From NCBI GenBank assembly GCA_035328465.1, contig DAOLIQ010000002.1:1-64000 (forward strand): DNA of 64,000 bases. Direction: 5' to 3'. This document shows, one piece after another, positions 28,326 through 37,789 of this stretch (the stretch's first letter is position 1; every line of letters begins with the position of its first letter). A program made the translations under genes and the position numbers. Below the pieces are notes generated by a model that was given only the letters and a program-made list of their open reading frames with translations, was not told the DNA's origin and made no database searches. Source of the DNA: JADJEI01 sp035328465 (GTDB taxonomy: Bacteria; Bacteroidota; Ignavibacteria; Ignavibacteriales; Ignavibacteriaceae).

Positions 28326-29483
28326 CTATATTGATTTTAAGATTTTTGCTGCTTGAATTAATACCTCATCCTTTTTAGCAAAGCAAACACGGATGAGTTT
28401 TTGTGAATTATATTTCGAATAAAATGGTTGAAGCGGGATAACAGCAACACCAATTTCTTTTGTGATCCATTCTGAAAAATCCATATCACTTTTATCTGAA
28501 ATAAGCGAATAGTCGAGAAGTTGGAAATATGTACCACTCGCCGGTTTAGATTTGAATCGTGATCCGCTGATAGATTGTAAAAACAGATCTCGTTTCTTTT
28601 GATAAAAATCATTCAAGCTTAAATAATTATTTTCATTCAGAAGAAATGTAGAGTAAGCATGCTGCACCGGGGTATTAACGGCAAAAACGATGAACTGATG
28701 TATCTTCCTGAATTCATTCGTCAAATCTTCAGGGGCGCAGCAATATCCAACTTTCCAACCTGTTGTGTGAAATGTTTTTCCGAATGATGAGATAACAAAG
28801 CTTCTTTTTTTTAATTCAGCCGAACTGCTAATACTAACGTGATTCATTCCATCAAAAGTAATGTGCTCATAAACTTCATCACTTATAATGAAAATATTCG
28901 TCCCATCAGTTATTTGCTCGAGCATTTTAATATCATCTTCGTTAATAATACTGCCGGTTGGATTGTGAGGCGAATTGATTATTATCGCTTTTGTTTTCCT
29001 GCTAATCTTTTTTCTTATATCACTCCAATTGATTTTGAATTCGCCGGCAGTCATTTCTGAATAAATTGGTACCCCGCCGTTTACAACTACCGCAGGCACA
29101 TACGAATCATAAGCCGGTTCGAAAATTATCACTTCATCACCGGAGTGAATGACCGCTGAGATAGCAGTATAAAGAGCTTGCGTTGCACCTGCAGTGATGG
29201 TTATTTCTGTTTCAAAATTATAATGTGCCTGATATTGTTTTAATATTTTATCTGAAATAATTTTTCTAAGTGAAGGTAATCCCGGCATTGGCGCATACTG
29301 GTTCATTCCCTCTTTCATAAATTTATGAACGAGTTCGATTAGTTCTTCGGAACAATTAAAATCAGGAAAACCCTGCGAAAGATTAATAGCTTTATATTCA
29401 GCCGCCATCTTTGACATTATTGCAAAGATACTTATCCCGGTTGAGGGAAGTTTAGACTGAATAGAAATATTTTGCTTAATCAT
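28326..29483 (-). CDS. PLP-dependent aminotransferase, YbdL/KAT-like
   Basis: Class I/II aminotransferase of 385 residues. The PLP lysine is in SSFGKTFHTTGWKVGYC; other conserved pieces are NLSQGFPDFNC near the N-terminus, NSPHNPTGS, ISDEVYEHITFDG and IRVCFAKKDE. This set is typical of the methionine aminotransferase (YbdL) and kynurenine aminotransferase group, acting on methionine, glutamine or aromatic amino acids with 2-oxo acids. It starts two bases after the SEL1-protein stop, so the three minus-strand genes form an operon. Confidence 0.88.
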   Translation of the reverse strand: MIKQNISIQSKLPSTGISIFAIMSKMAAEYKAINLSQGFPDFNCSEELIELVHKFMKEGMNQYAPMPGLPSLRKIISDKILKQYQAHYNFETEITITAGATQALYTAISAVIHSGDEVIIFEPAYDSYVPAVVVNGGVPIYSEMTAGEFKINWSDIRKKISRKTKAIIINSPHNPTGSIINEDDIKMLEQITDGTNIFIISDEVYEHITFDGMNHVSISSSAELKKRSFVISSFGKTFHTTGWKVGYCCAPEDLTNEFRKIHQFIVFAVNTPVQHAYSTFLLNENNYLSLNDFYQKKRDLFLQSISGSRFKSKPASGTYFQLLDYSLISDKSDMDFSEWITKEIGVAVIPLQPFYSKYNSQKLIRVCFAKKDEVLIQAAKILKSI

Positions 29484-29485
29484 AT

Positions 29486-31036
29486 TTAATTTATTTGAAA
29501 TATATTCTCAGAAGGACGAAGGTTATTATAAATATTTTTTAATTGATCATAAGCAAAACGATTACCACGATGTGCGGCGTATCTGTAAAGTTTGACAGCT
29601 TCGGCGATATTTTGTTTTACAAACTTTCCGGTCTGATAACAATAAGCGAGCGTAACCTGAGCAAGAATGGATCCTTCATCATTCAATGTATTTAAATCAT
29701 TTAAAAGATTATCAGCAGAAATTGAAATATCGTCAAATACAACTGCGGCAATCAAACGCACTTCAGCTTCTTTGTTACCTAAGGATTTTGCTTTATGCCA
29801 AATAGTAATTCCCTCTTGTTTACTTTCATCAGAATATTTTCCGGTGTAAGTGATCAGACCAAGCTCAACAAGTGCAGGAAAATAATTGCGGTCAGCTGAT
29901 TTTGTTAATAAATTTATCGCATCTTGAATTGCGATTGATTGATCAAAACCAAGCGATGATAAAGCGTACCATACATACATTGCTTCAGCATCCTGTTTAT
30001 CAGATCTAAGTTGAACAAGTTTTAACAAATTCTTATTTGTGCTCAACTGCCACAGAAGATACAGCCCTTTGGGTGAATCAAGACGTGCAGCCCTGATGTA
30101 ATATGCAGCTGCAGCTATTAAATTTTTTGGATAATGAATTCCCGATTCATAAAGCCTTCCGAGAATTACCATTGCTTCCGGGTTTCCGAACTCAGAGGAC
30201 TTTAATAAGTAAGCGATTTGATCTCTATCAAAATTTAATGTTGAGTCAGAAAAATTGAGTGAATCTCTTAGTGCATCGGGAAGGGAGGAGGTCAAATCTT
30301 CTAATAGCATTTCATTGGTAACATTGACTGTAGTGTCGTTGGTCGTTTCAAAATTAATAAAGACGAGACCGAGATTTGATGAAATATCATTATCTATTTT
30401 TTTGTCTGCCAGGTCCGTTTCAGATAAAGTTGATGGGATATATTCTGTTGAATCTTGTGGTGTATACTTTTTTAATATCTCAGGAATAATTTCTTTAGCC
30501 GGTTCAAACCCTGCATCGGAAGATTTTTTAATCCAATAATAAGCCTCTGCCCAATTAGCTTTTACAACTAAATCATCGGTATAAAATATTCCCAAAATAT
30601 GTTCAGCCGCAGGCATACCACCTATTGCAGCGAATCGAAAATATTTAAACGCTTCGAATGGATTCCAATCAACACCCCACCCGTTTAAGAGTAGTATGCC
30701 GTAGTTGAATTGCGCCGCAGTAAGTTCTTTATCGGCAGCTTTCCTAATCCAGTAAGCACCTTTTACAGTATCGGCTGCAATACCTTCGCCGAGCAAATAT
30801 CTTATTCCAAGTTCGTGTTCTGCAAAAGGATCTCCGCTGTTGGCGGCTTGTATTAAATGAAATTGCTGCCAAAGTTGATATGATGGATCGGGCTGGTAGA
30901 AAAAATTCCTTCGCTCAAAAATATTTTTGTTTTTAAATGCGAGACTTTGAGTGCTGTCTTGAGCAAGCGATAGAGATGATAAAATGAATATCAGTAAACA
31001 GATATTTCGGAAATAGTGAAAGGCAGCCGGAAACAA
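29486..31036 (-). CDS. secreted SEL1-repeat protein
   Basis: Exported protein of 516 residues with a signal peptide (about 1-25, ICLLIFILSSLSLAQ). It carries two groups of SEL1-like TPR repeats: about 75-185 (AEHELGIRYLLGEGIAADTVKGAYWIRKAA) and about 285-505 (GNPEAMVILGRLYESGIHYPKNLIAAAAYYIRAA, IAEAVKLYRYAAHRGNRFAYDQL), separated by an acidic, low-complexity stretch. Such repeats bind proteins or peptides. No enzyme domain is visible. It is the first gene of the minus-strand unit. Confidence 0.8.
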   Translation of the reverse strand: MFPAAFHYFRNICLLIFILSSLSLAQDSTQSLAFKNKNIFERRNFFYQPDPSYQLWQQFHLIQAANSGDPFAEHELGIRYLLGEGIAADTVKGAYWIRKAADKELTAAQFNYGILLLNGWGVDWNPFEAFKYFRFAAIGGMPAAEHILGIFYTDDLVVKANWAEAYYWIKKSSDAGFEPAKEIIPEILKKYTPQDSTEYIPSTLSETDLADKKIDNDISSNLGLVFINFETTNDTTVNVTNEMLLEDLTSSLPDALRDSLNFSDSTLNFDRDQIAYLLKSSEFGNPEAMVILGRLYESGIHYPKNLIAAAAYYIRAARLDSPKGLYLLWQLSTNKNLLKLVQLRSDKQDAEAMYVWYALSSLGFDQSIAIQDAINLLTKSADRNYFPALVELGLITYTGKYSDESKQEGITIWHKAKSLGNKEAEVRLIAAVVFDDISISADNLLNDLNTLNDEGSILAQVTLAYCYQTGKFVKQNIAEAVKLYRYAAHRGNRFAYDQLKNIYNNLRPSENIFQIN

Positions 31037-31082
31037 TAATTAATCCATTTTTTTTGAGTGAATAAATAGTTAAACATTAACG

Positions 31083-31098
31083 AAATCACAAGTGATTT
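31083..31098. promoter_or_regulatory. palindrome upstream of small ORF
   Basis: AAATCAC (31083-31089), AA, GTGATTT (31092-31098): a perfect seven-base dyad with a two-base centre. It lies four bases before a possible small gene and about 50 bases before the start of the minus-strand SEL1 gene, so it could be an operator for either side. Function unknown. Confidence 0.35.
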
Positions 31099-31102
31099 TC
31101 AA

Positions 31103-31258
31103 ATGGCAAGTCAAAAATATAGAAGTATTGAAAGTGTTATAGTGGAATTCTTTATCCTTTTCACAATTTTGGTTCACACAGCCATAGGCGCGACAGTAAG
31201 TATGGAAGCATTTTCCTCAATGGACTCTTATCGCAGTAGAGTATGGGAGAAAGATTAA
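31103..31258 (+). CDS. possible small membrane protein (51 residues)
   Basis: An open frame in the otherwise empty 31037-31335 gap. It begins MASQKYRSIESVIVEFF and has one hydrophobic segment (about residues 13-34: VIVEFFILFTILVHTAIGATVS) followed by a polar, charged tail ending WEKD. A lone helix with charged flanks is what a real small membrane protein looks like, but no ribosome site is evident and I do not recognise the family. AT-rich DNA can yield such frames by chance. The rest of the gap (31259-31335) holds only A/T inverted repeats. Confidence 0.3.
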   Translation: MASQKYRSIESVIVEFFILFTILVHTAIGATVSMEAFSSMDSYRSRVWEKD

Positions 31259-31335
31259 AGATGTTATTTAATTAAAATAATTTTTTGTTTAATTATTATT
31301 GACAAGTTCCGAAGTAAGTTAAAAGTAAGTAATTA

Positions 31336-31731
31336 TCATTTCTTCAAAAAATATTTCTTCATTGGTTTAAAGTAAAATTCTTTCCATCCATTTTTATAAT
31401 TGTCTGACTGCCCGTCGGGAATTTTGGAATGGATCAATGTGAGCATAGTCCCTCTTGGATTTTTGGAGAAAAATATTTCAAGGAGAGAATCAGGTGCATC
31501 GTCAGGGAATTCAGTTGTCCGCCAGCTTTGAACAATTCGTTTATAAGGTTCAAGTTCTAAATTCCTGCCGCTGATGTAACCGTCCCATACTTTAAATTTA
31601 CCACCGACCTTTGGATTGATCTTTGCTTTGCCTCCTGTGAAGGCAGAATGTTTTTCACTATCAAGCCAGGCTTCGTATATTGTTTTTAGGGATGTGTTAA
31701 ACGTTGCTGAAATTTTTATTGTTTTTTCCAT
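31336..31731 (-). CDS. AHSA1/SRPBCC domain protein
   Basis: A 131-residue START-like fold protein. The opening IKISATFNTSLKTIYEAWLDSEKHSAFTGG, then GGKFKVWDGYISGRNLELEPYKRIVQSWRTTEFPDD and a C-terminal GWKEFYFKPMKKYF, follow the AHSA1 pattern (PF08327). Bacterial members are poorly characterised; the eukaryotic Aha1 domain activates Hsp90. It is divergent from pyrG, with 138 bases between starts. Confidence 0.82.
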   Translation of the reverse strand: MEKTIKISATFNTSLKTIYEAWLDSEKHSAFTGGKAKINPKVGGKFKVWDGYISGRNLELEPYKRIVQSWRTTEFPDDAPDSLLEIFFSKNPRGTMLTLIHSKIPDGQSDNYKNGWKEFYFKPMKKYFLKK

Positions 31732-31820
31732 AAAGAATTTCTTTTGTCATCAAGTTATTCAACTTTTCTTAAAAAAGCACTAAGGGAAAGAATTATTTTT
31801 CAATTGAATGTCTTTCAAAA

Positions 31821-33489
<1,669 letters not shown>

Positions 33490-33516
33490 TTATTCATAAT
33501 TGTAGTTTCGTTTAAA

Positions 33517-35031
33517 GTGACAAAATTCATTCTTACATACTCTCTGAGATTTTTTTCGGTATTCATTCTTACTTTTCTTCAGCCAACATCAGCACAATCG
33601 GAAATTCCATCGTTAGTAAAAAAGGGATTAGATAATTGCTACAGCTTTCAGTGGACGTCTGCAGAAAATATTTTTTTAAATCTCCAAAAAAAATATCCCG
33701 ATAATCCTGCCGGCTATCATTATCAATCGGAAATTTATCTGTGGTATTATCTTGGTACAAAAAATAATGAAGACTTAAAATCTTTCACTCATTATTCCGA
33801 TTTAACAATTCAGAAGTGTGAAAATGAATTGGATAAAAATTCGGATAATTCCGAAATTCTTTATCTACTTGGAATGAATTATACGTTGAGGGCAATAGCA
33901 TTTACACAGGCAGAAAGCTATCTTGATGCCGCGTGGGCAGCCAAAAAATCAGAATCAAATCTTTCTGAATGTTTGGAGTTGAATGATAAAAAATATGATG
34001 TATATCTCGGACTTGGGTTATATAATTTTGCTGTTGCTCAAATCCCGAAAGCATTTTCGTGGGTATTAAACATTGCAGGGTTTAGCGGTGATGAGGAAAA
34101 AGGTTTTCAATATTTGAAACTTGCTTCGGAGAAAGGCGAAATTGCAAGGGTAGAGGCAAAGTATTTTTACTCTCAATTACTTTCTGAAGTAATAGGTGAT
34201 TACAAAACGGCTGATTTCTATTTAAAAGATCTTTCCAAAAGATATCCGGAAAACTTATTGTTCAATTATTCGCTTGCTTCGAATCTTATAAAGCAAAAAA
34301 GACCTGCTGACGCTAAAAATATTTTAAAAACTATTCTTGCAAGTAAGGATAAAAAATTTGTTCAACTAATTTCTTTCAGCAATTTTCTGCTTGGTGATGT
34401 TTATTTCAAATTAAATGATTTTAATAATTCGATAAATTATTATGATATGTTTATTGCATCAACCCGTGACAATGATTATACCGGCATAGCTAATTACAGA
34501 GCTGCTATAAGTCTGGAATTCATTGGCAGGAATAACGATGCAGCTGCGAAATTTAACAAAAGCGGGCGGGGTAATATGGATTTAGACGATGACATTTATG
34601 CTAAAAGGCGGGGGAAATTATTTTCAAGCAGGAAAATTTATAACGATGAGCTTACACTGATCAGATTATCGAACTTAGTTGAACAGGGCAATTTTAAGGC
34701 TGCTGTTGATTCCATTAATTCTTATTTGCAATATGTGAAAAGTGAACCGTTAATGTGTGAAGCGAATTTTTATCTTTCTGAATCGCATTATCAGCTTGGA
34801 AATTATAACGAAGCTTTGCGAAACGCTGCCGAATCTCTGCATCTAAATTGTTCCGAAGAAAAATGGATACACCCGTTTGCGGCTTATACTGCTGCAAGAA
34901 GTTTAATTAAACTTGGAAAGTTTGACGAGGCAAAAAAATATATCGAAAAGGCAGAAGATTTTTCTGATTACGACTATAAAAATAGATTGGAAAATTTTTT
35001 GCAAGTTTTATACAAAGAGATAAATAACTAA
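33517..35031 (+). CDS. secreted TPR-repeat protein
   Basis: Exported protein of 504 residues; start at GTG 33517 and signal peptide about 1-27 (FFSVFILTFLQPTSAQ). The rest is helical repeats of TPR type, for example SFQWTSAENIFLNLQKKYPDNPAGYHYQSEIYLWYY and QLGNYNEALRNAAESLHLN near the end. Similar proteins are widespread in Bacteroidota-group genomes without known function. It lies 27 bases after pyrG and 37 bases before the formiminotransferase, but no functional link is evident. Confidence 0.75.
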   Translation: MTKFILTYSLRFFSVFILTFLQPTSAQSEIPSLVKKGLDNCYSFQWTSAENIFLNLQKKYPDNPAGYHYQSEIYLWYYLGTKNNEDLKSFTHYSDLTIQKCENELDKNSDNSEILYLLGMNYTLRAIAFTQAESYLDAAWAAKKSESNLSECLELNDKKYDVYLGLGLYNFAVAQIPKAFSWVLNIAGFSGDEEKGFQYLKLASEKGEIARVEAKYFYSQLLSEVIGDYKTADFYLKDLSKRYPENLLFNYSLASNLIKQKRPADAKNILKTILASKDKKFVQLISFSNFLLGDVYFKLNDFNNSINYYDMFIASTRDNDYTGIANYRAAISLEFIGRNNDAAAKFNKSGRGNMDLDDDIYAKRRGKLFSSRKIYNDELTLIRLSNLVEQGNFKAAVDSINSYLQYVKSEPLMCEANFYLSESHYQLGNYNEALRNAAESLHLNCSEEKWIHPFAAYTAARSLIKLGKFDEAKKYIEKAEDFSDYDYKNRLENFLQVLYKEINN

Positions 35032-35068
35032 CCATTCGTCCTGAAAAATATTTTTTAATGAGGAAATT

Positions 35069-36907
35069 ATGTCAGATAAATTAATTGAATGCGTTCCAAA
35101 TTTTTCTGAAGGGCGCGATAAAAACATCATCAAACTAATCACAGACGAAATCGAAAAAGTTGAAGGTGCAAAGCTTCTTGATGTTGATCCCGGCCCTGAT
35201 ATGAATAGGACGGTAGTAACCTTCATCGGCTCTCCGGCAGCAGTTGCAGAAGCAGCTTTCAATTCGATTAAAAAAGCTGGAGAGTTAATTGATATGTCTA
35301 AACATCACGGATCTCACCCAAGGATGGGGGCGACAGACGTTTGTCCTTTTATCCCTGTAAATGGAATTACAACAGAAGAGTGTATTGAATTATCAAAAGC
35401 TGTAGCAAAGAGAGTCGGAGAAGAGCTCGGAATACCGGTTTATCTTTATGAAAAGTCTGCTTCCAAACCTGAAAGGAGGAACCTCGCATTCATCAGGCAG
35501 GGGGAGTATGAAGCGCTTCCCGAAAAATTAAAAATGCCGGAATGGACACCTGACTTCGGTCCAGCGGAATTTAATTCAAAGGCTGGTGCTACAGTGATTG
35601 GCGTTCGCGAATTTTTAATCGCTTATAATATAAATCTCAATACACGGGAAGAAAAGTATGCAACAGATATTGCATTCGAACTTAGGGAGAAGGGAAGATC
35701 TGCACGAAGGAAAAGTGACAGTCCATTTTATTTTAAAAACGATGACATTATCAAATATAAAGCAGGTGAATATCCATGCGGTAATGAAGATGAGTTTGTT
35801 GGTAAATCTATTGAGGAAACTATTAAACATTGTGCTGAAGTTCATAAGTATAATTTGAAAGAACTTTTGGAATTAAATGGCATTGATCCAGCTAATGCGG
35901 CTGGTCAATCTGTTAAAGTTCCAGGTAAGTTTAAAAACTGTAAAGCGATTGGGTGGATGGTTTCGAAATATAACCGTGCACAGATTTCTATTAATCTAAC
36001 CGATTACAAAGTTACTTCAATGCATCATGTACTTGAAGAAGCACGAAGACTTGCAGAAAAAAGAGGAATTGTTGTAACTGGCAGCGAGATTGTTGGGATG
36101 GTTCCGTACGCTGCATTGCTTGAATCGGGGATTTATTATTTGAGACTGCAATCACGATCAGCAGGAATACCCGCAAAAGATATTCTGGAAACAGCGGTTC
36201 AATCGCTTGGATTAAGGGATGTCGCTGATTTTAAAATAGAAGATCGTGTGCTCGGACTTCCTAAAAATTCTACTGAAGCACTAGTCGAAATGAAAGTCAC
36301 TGATTTTGTTGATGAAGTCTCGCGTGAATCACCAGCGCCAGGCGGGGGATCAATTGCCGCACTCGCCGGTGCGCTTGGCGCAGCCTTATCTTCGATGGTT
36401 AGTAATCTGACTGCTAATAAACGCGGAAGCGAATCTGTTGATGGAATTCTAAATGAGACTGCTGAAAAATGTCAAATTATAAAAGCAGAATTATTAAATG
36501 CGGTGGATGAAGATACAAATGCATTTAATTCTTACATGGATGCGCGAAGGCTCCCAAATAAATCACCCGAAGAAAAATTATTGCGGAAGGAAGCAATGCA
36601 GTCAGGCTTAAAGCAGGCAATTCAAGTACCACTGAGTACAGCTCAGAAAAGTTTAGAGGCTGTTAAACTAGCTTTAATAGTTGCCGAGCTTGGCAATCCA
36701 AATTCAATTACAGATGTGGGAGTGGGTGCACAGATGGCTTATGCCGGAGTGGTTGGCGGAATTTATAATGTGCGTATAAATTTGAAAGATATTGACGACA
36801 AAGATTTTGTGAACAAGATGAACTCCACTTGTTCCATTTTAAAAAGTGAAGCTGAAAAATATTTATCAAAAGTGGAAGAAGTGGTTGAATCAAAAATGAA
36901 ATTTTAA
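35069..36907 (+). CDS. ftcD: glutamate formimidoyltransferase / formimidotetrahydrofolate cyclodeaminase
   Basis: Bifunctional histidine-degradation enzyme: it moves the formimino group from formiminoglutamate to tetrahydrofolate and then releases ammonia. The transferase part opens with LIECVPNFSEGRDKNIIKLI and has SHPRMGATDVCPFIPV; the cyclodeaminase part (about 408-612) has RESPAPGGGSIAALAGALGAALSSMVSNLT. Between REKGR (about 209) and PGKFKNCKAIGW (from P285) lies an insert of about 70 residues, including KYNLKELLELNGIDPANAAG, that is not in mammalian FTCD as I recall it. Total 612 residues. The other histidine-utilisation genes are not in the window. Confidence 0.92.
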   Translation: MSDKLIECVPNFSEGRDKNIIKLITDEIEKVEGAKLLDVDPGPDMNRTVVTFIGSPAAVAEAAFNSIKKAGELIDMSKHHGSHPRMGATDVCPFIPVNGITTEECIELSKAVAKRVGEELGIPVYLYEKSASKPERRNLAFIRQGEYEALPEKLKMPEWTPDFGPAEFNSKAGATVIGVREFLIAYNINLNTREEKYATDIAFELREKGRSARRKSDSPFYFKNDDIIKYKAGEYPCGNEDEFVGKSIEETIKHCAEVHKYNLKELLELNGIDPANAAGQSVKVPGKFKNCKAIGWMVSKYNRAQISINLTDYKVTSMHHVLEEARRLAEKRGIVVTGSEIVGMVPYAALLESGIYYLRLQSRSAGIPAKDILETAVQSLGLRDVADFKIEDRVLGLPKNSTEALVEMKVTDFVDEVSRESPAPGGGSIAALAGALGAALSSMVSNLTANKRGSESVDGILNETAEKCQIIKAELLNAVDEDTNAFNSYMDARRLPNKSPEEKLLRKEAMQSGLKQAIQVPLSTAQKSLEAVKLALIVAELGNPNSITDVGVGAQMAYAGVVGGIYNVRINLKDIDDKDFVNKMNSTCSILKSEAEKYLSKVEEVVESKMKF

Positions 36908-36919
36908 TTCACTTTAAAT

Positions 36920-37696
36920 ATGAATTTGAAGGAGAAGCTGGACAATCATTATAGAAATTTCGATAAGTCGAAAATCTCCCCTGATCCTCTGCAGTTTCTT
37001 CATCTTTTTAGTGATGAAAGAGATATCGAAGTTGTCGGGTTTATCGCTTCAATATTTGCTTATGGAAATGTTAGACAAATAGAGAACACCCTCAAAAGGA
37101 TTATGGGGATGTTTGAAGGGGAGCCTTTTTTATTCGTTAAAAATTTTTTAATTAAAAATAATAGTCCGGATTTTAGAAATCTCAAGCATAGATTCTATAC
37201 AGAAGATGATATTGTAAAACTTTTTATAGTTTTTGCCAAAGAGATTAATCAATTCGGGTCGATAAAAAATATTTTTCATAAAGGCTATACTAAGTCTGAT
37301 AGAAATATTAAAGAAGGATTATCAAATTTTTCGATTCATTTTTTAAAGTCATTTTATGATTCATTTGGTAAAATAAGCCGAGGGATAAAATTTATGTTTC
37401 CACTCCCTGAAAAGAACAGCGCTTGCAAACGAATGAACTTATACCTTCGCTGGATGGTGCGGAAGGATGAACTTGATTTTGGATTGTGGAATGAAATTCC
37501 GACCAATAAACTCGTCATTCCTGTTGACACTCACGTTGCAAGAATCTGCAAAGAACTTAAACTTACTTCTATGAATAATGTAAGCTGGAAAATGGCTGAG
37601 GAAATCACCGAGAATCTTAAAAAGTTTGATCCTGTCGATCCGGTTAAATATGATTTTGCGATTTGTCATATCGGTATTCGCAAAATGAATTTTTAG
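36920..37696 (+). CDS. TIGR02757 family protein (DUF2400)
   Basis: A 258-residue protein with the family opening LDNHYRNFDKSKISPDPLQFLHLFSDERDIEVVGFIASIFAYGNV and the C-terminal VDTHVARICKELKLTSMNNVSWKMAEEITENLKKFDPVDPVKYDFAICHIGI. The latter resembles the helix-hairpin-helix part of DNA glycosylases, which hints at a nucleic-acid role, but no activity is established. It starts 12 bases after ftcD and is probably cotranscribed. Confidence 0.85.
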   Translation: MNLKEKLDNHYRNFDKSKISPDPLQFLHLFSDERDIEVVGFIASIFAYGNVRQIENTLKRIMGMFEGEPFLFVKNFLIKNNSPDFRNLKHRFYTEDDIVKLFIVFAKEINQFGSIKNIFHKGYTKSDRNIKEGLSNFSIHFLKSFYDSFGKISRGIKFMFPLPEKNSACKRMNLYLRWMVRKDELDFGLWNEIPTNKLVIPVDTHVARICKELKLTSMNNVSWKMAEEITENLKKFDPVDPVKYDFAICHIGIRKMNF

Positions 37697-37724
37697 CAAA
37701 GTATTTAATTCAACCGGATTTTGA

Positions 37725-37769
37725 TTATTTTTAATTCAGTTTTATAACTGTACATTCAATTAAAAATAA
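37725..37769. repeat. A/T-rich inverted repeat before hybrid kinase gene
   Basis: TTATTTTTAATT (37725-37736) pairs with AATTAAAAATAA (37758-37769), twelve perfect A/T pairs; inside, CAGTT (37737-37741) pairs with AACTG (37746-37750), leaving a seven-base bulge. It lies in the gap between the TIGR02757 gene and the kinase gene. Weak pairing and the AT-rich background make chance possible. Confidence 0.35.
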
Positions 37770-37789
37770 ATTATTAATCTTTTGTCTAA

